From Panulirus ornatus (lineage: Eukaryota; Arthropoda; Malacostraca; Decapoda; Palinuridae): a stretch of DNA of 64,000 bases. The translations under genes and the position numbers were made by a program. The notes under the pieces are model-generated. The model searched no databases, was not told the origin of the DNA, and was given only the letters and a program-made list of their open reading frames with translations. Below, one piece after another: positions 63,244 through 64,000 of this stretch. Location of the stretch: contig NC_092228.1 of assembly GCF_036320965.1 (NCBI RefSeq), positions 11,755,262 through 11,819,261 of the forward strand, given 5' to 3'. Each line of letters opens with the position of its first letter. Position 1 is the first letter of the stretch.

Positions 63244-63929
63244 GTGAGAGCACAGCGTATTGGGGAGGGAGAGTGGTAGAGAGAGAGGGAAGAAGAGTGA
63301 TAAAGAGCACAGGGTGAAAGAGAGGACCTGGAGGATTGCAAAGAGGTACAGAGGGAAGGAGGATTAGTCTGGGAAAGAAACTGGGAAGGAAGTGAGAGAA
63401 AGATATAAAAGGAATTGGATTAAGGGGATGAAGAGGGAGATATTGGAATGAGAAGGGGAAATGATAATGAGATGATGGAACACCCAGGAGAGAGGTAGAT
63501 GGGGAGTAAGTGTAAGGGATATAGCAGTGTTCTCTGTAGAGATATAGTTTTACATAGATCAGCCACGCTCTGGTCCAGGGGGCACTGTAGGGTACATGGA
63601 CATACCCACAGGACACTGAGGCATGCTTAATCTACCAGATGCGATGTCATATTTGTATGTACATTAAAGCTGTTTTTTTTTTCTTTTTTTTTGAAGACTT
63701 GTTGGACATGGGGCAGGTTTTGAAAATGGCAGGGTTGTCGCATAACGTTCACCTAAGGAAAATATGCAAAATCTTATGCTTGTGGACTGAACGCCAGCAA
63801 GCCATGTGAGGGTGAGGCAGAATAAAGACACAGCTGCCAGAGCCAAAGAAAAAAATTAGAGAGGGGGAGGGAAACATTCCTGAATGATAACACTGATGTT
63901 TGCACTGCCTTCCTTCCTTGTGTGGACAG
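63244..63929 (+). other. Dynein gene intron 5
   Basis: Purine-rich (GA-rich) between about 63260 and 63500, with a T-rich stretch near 63670-63690. No other feature. Confidence 0.6.
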
Positions 63930-64000
63930 GGTCTGAGCTACTGAGTGGTGAGAAGAAGCCAGCGTCGCCGAGAAGCAACACCGGGTCCTCCCTCACCCGT
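63930..64000 (+). CDS. DNAH6-like: Axonemal dynein heavy chain, exon 6 (runs off the window)
   Basis: Acceptor GTGTGGACAG ends at 63929. The first two bases complete the Gly codon split with exon 5 (G|GG). The frame then reads SELLSGEKKPASPRSNTG and is still open at the window end. The sequence is a polar, basic, Ser-rich insert, more likely a lineage-specific linker than a conserved tail helix. In the frame set by exon 5 there is no stop. Confidence 0.65.

Overview
The window looks like nuclear DNA of an arthropod, most likely a decapod crustacean. It is AT-rich, crowded with very long (TA)n, (GA)n and (CT)n microsatellites, and carries tRNA-derived SINEs, GIY-YIG Penelope-like retroelements and a decayed LINE. 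Genes are present only as short exons separated by long introns. There are no operons, no CRISPR array and no prokaryotic signals. Species cannot be fixed from the sequence alone.

Layout. (1) 1-15.6 kb, minus strand: the 5' part of an angiotensin-converting-enzyme-like (peptidase M2) gene. A signal-peptide exon (11183-11290) with a TATA box and initiator lies 9.7 kb upstream of the first recognisable ACE exon (1357-1494). A second minus-strand start exon encoding a hydrophobic N-terminus (15362-15502) also ends in phase 0, so it is either an alternative first exon of the same gene or the start of a neighbour. (2) 15.6-20.1 kb: repeat-rich DNA with SINEs and a dispersed repeat and no recognisable gene. 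(3) 20.17-49.59 kb: a satellite of roughly one hundred AT-rich monomers of about 280-305 bp. Much of it is organised in dimeric higher-order repeats (585 bp A+B, 563 bp A'+C), and the outermost monomer at each end is inverted. (4) 49.6-54.3 kb: compound microsatellite, minus-strand SINE, old LINE remnant with RT and RNase H traces, and one orphan exon of unknown function (52112-52190). (5) 54.33-57.07 kb: two 5'-truncated Penelope-like elements fused head to head. (6) 57.4-64 kb, plus strand: the 5' end of an axonemal dynein heavy chain gene (DNAH6-like). It has five well-phased exons plus a Q-rich first coding exon, and continues past the window.

Functionally the window joins two unrelated genes across a satellite. 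The ACE-like product would be a secreted zinc dipeptidyl carboxypeptidase. The dynein would be an axonemal motor subunit, in arthropods usually tied to ciliated chordotonal neurons and flagellated sperm. About 0.6 kb upstream of the dynein start codon a forkhead site (TGTTTAC) lies one base from a full RFX X-box. That is the regulatory pair known for ciliary motility genes and one of the most interesting small-scale signals here.
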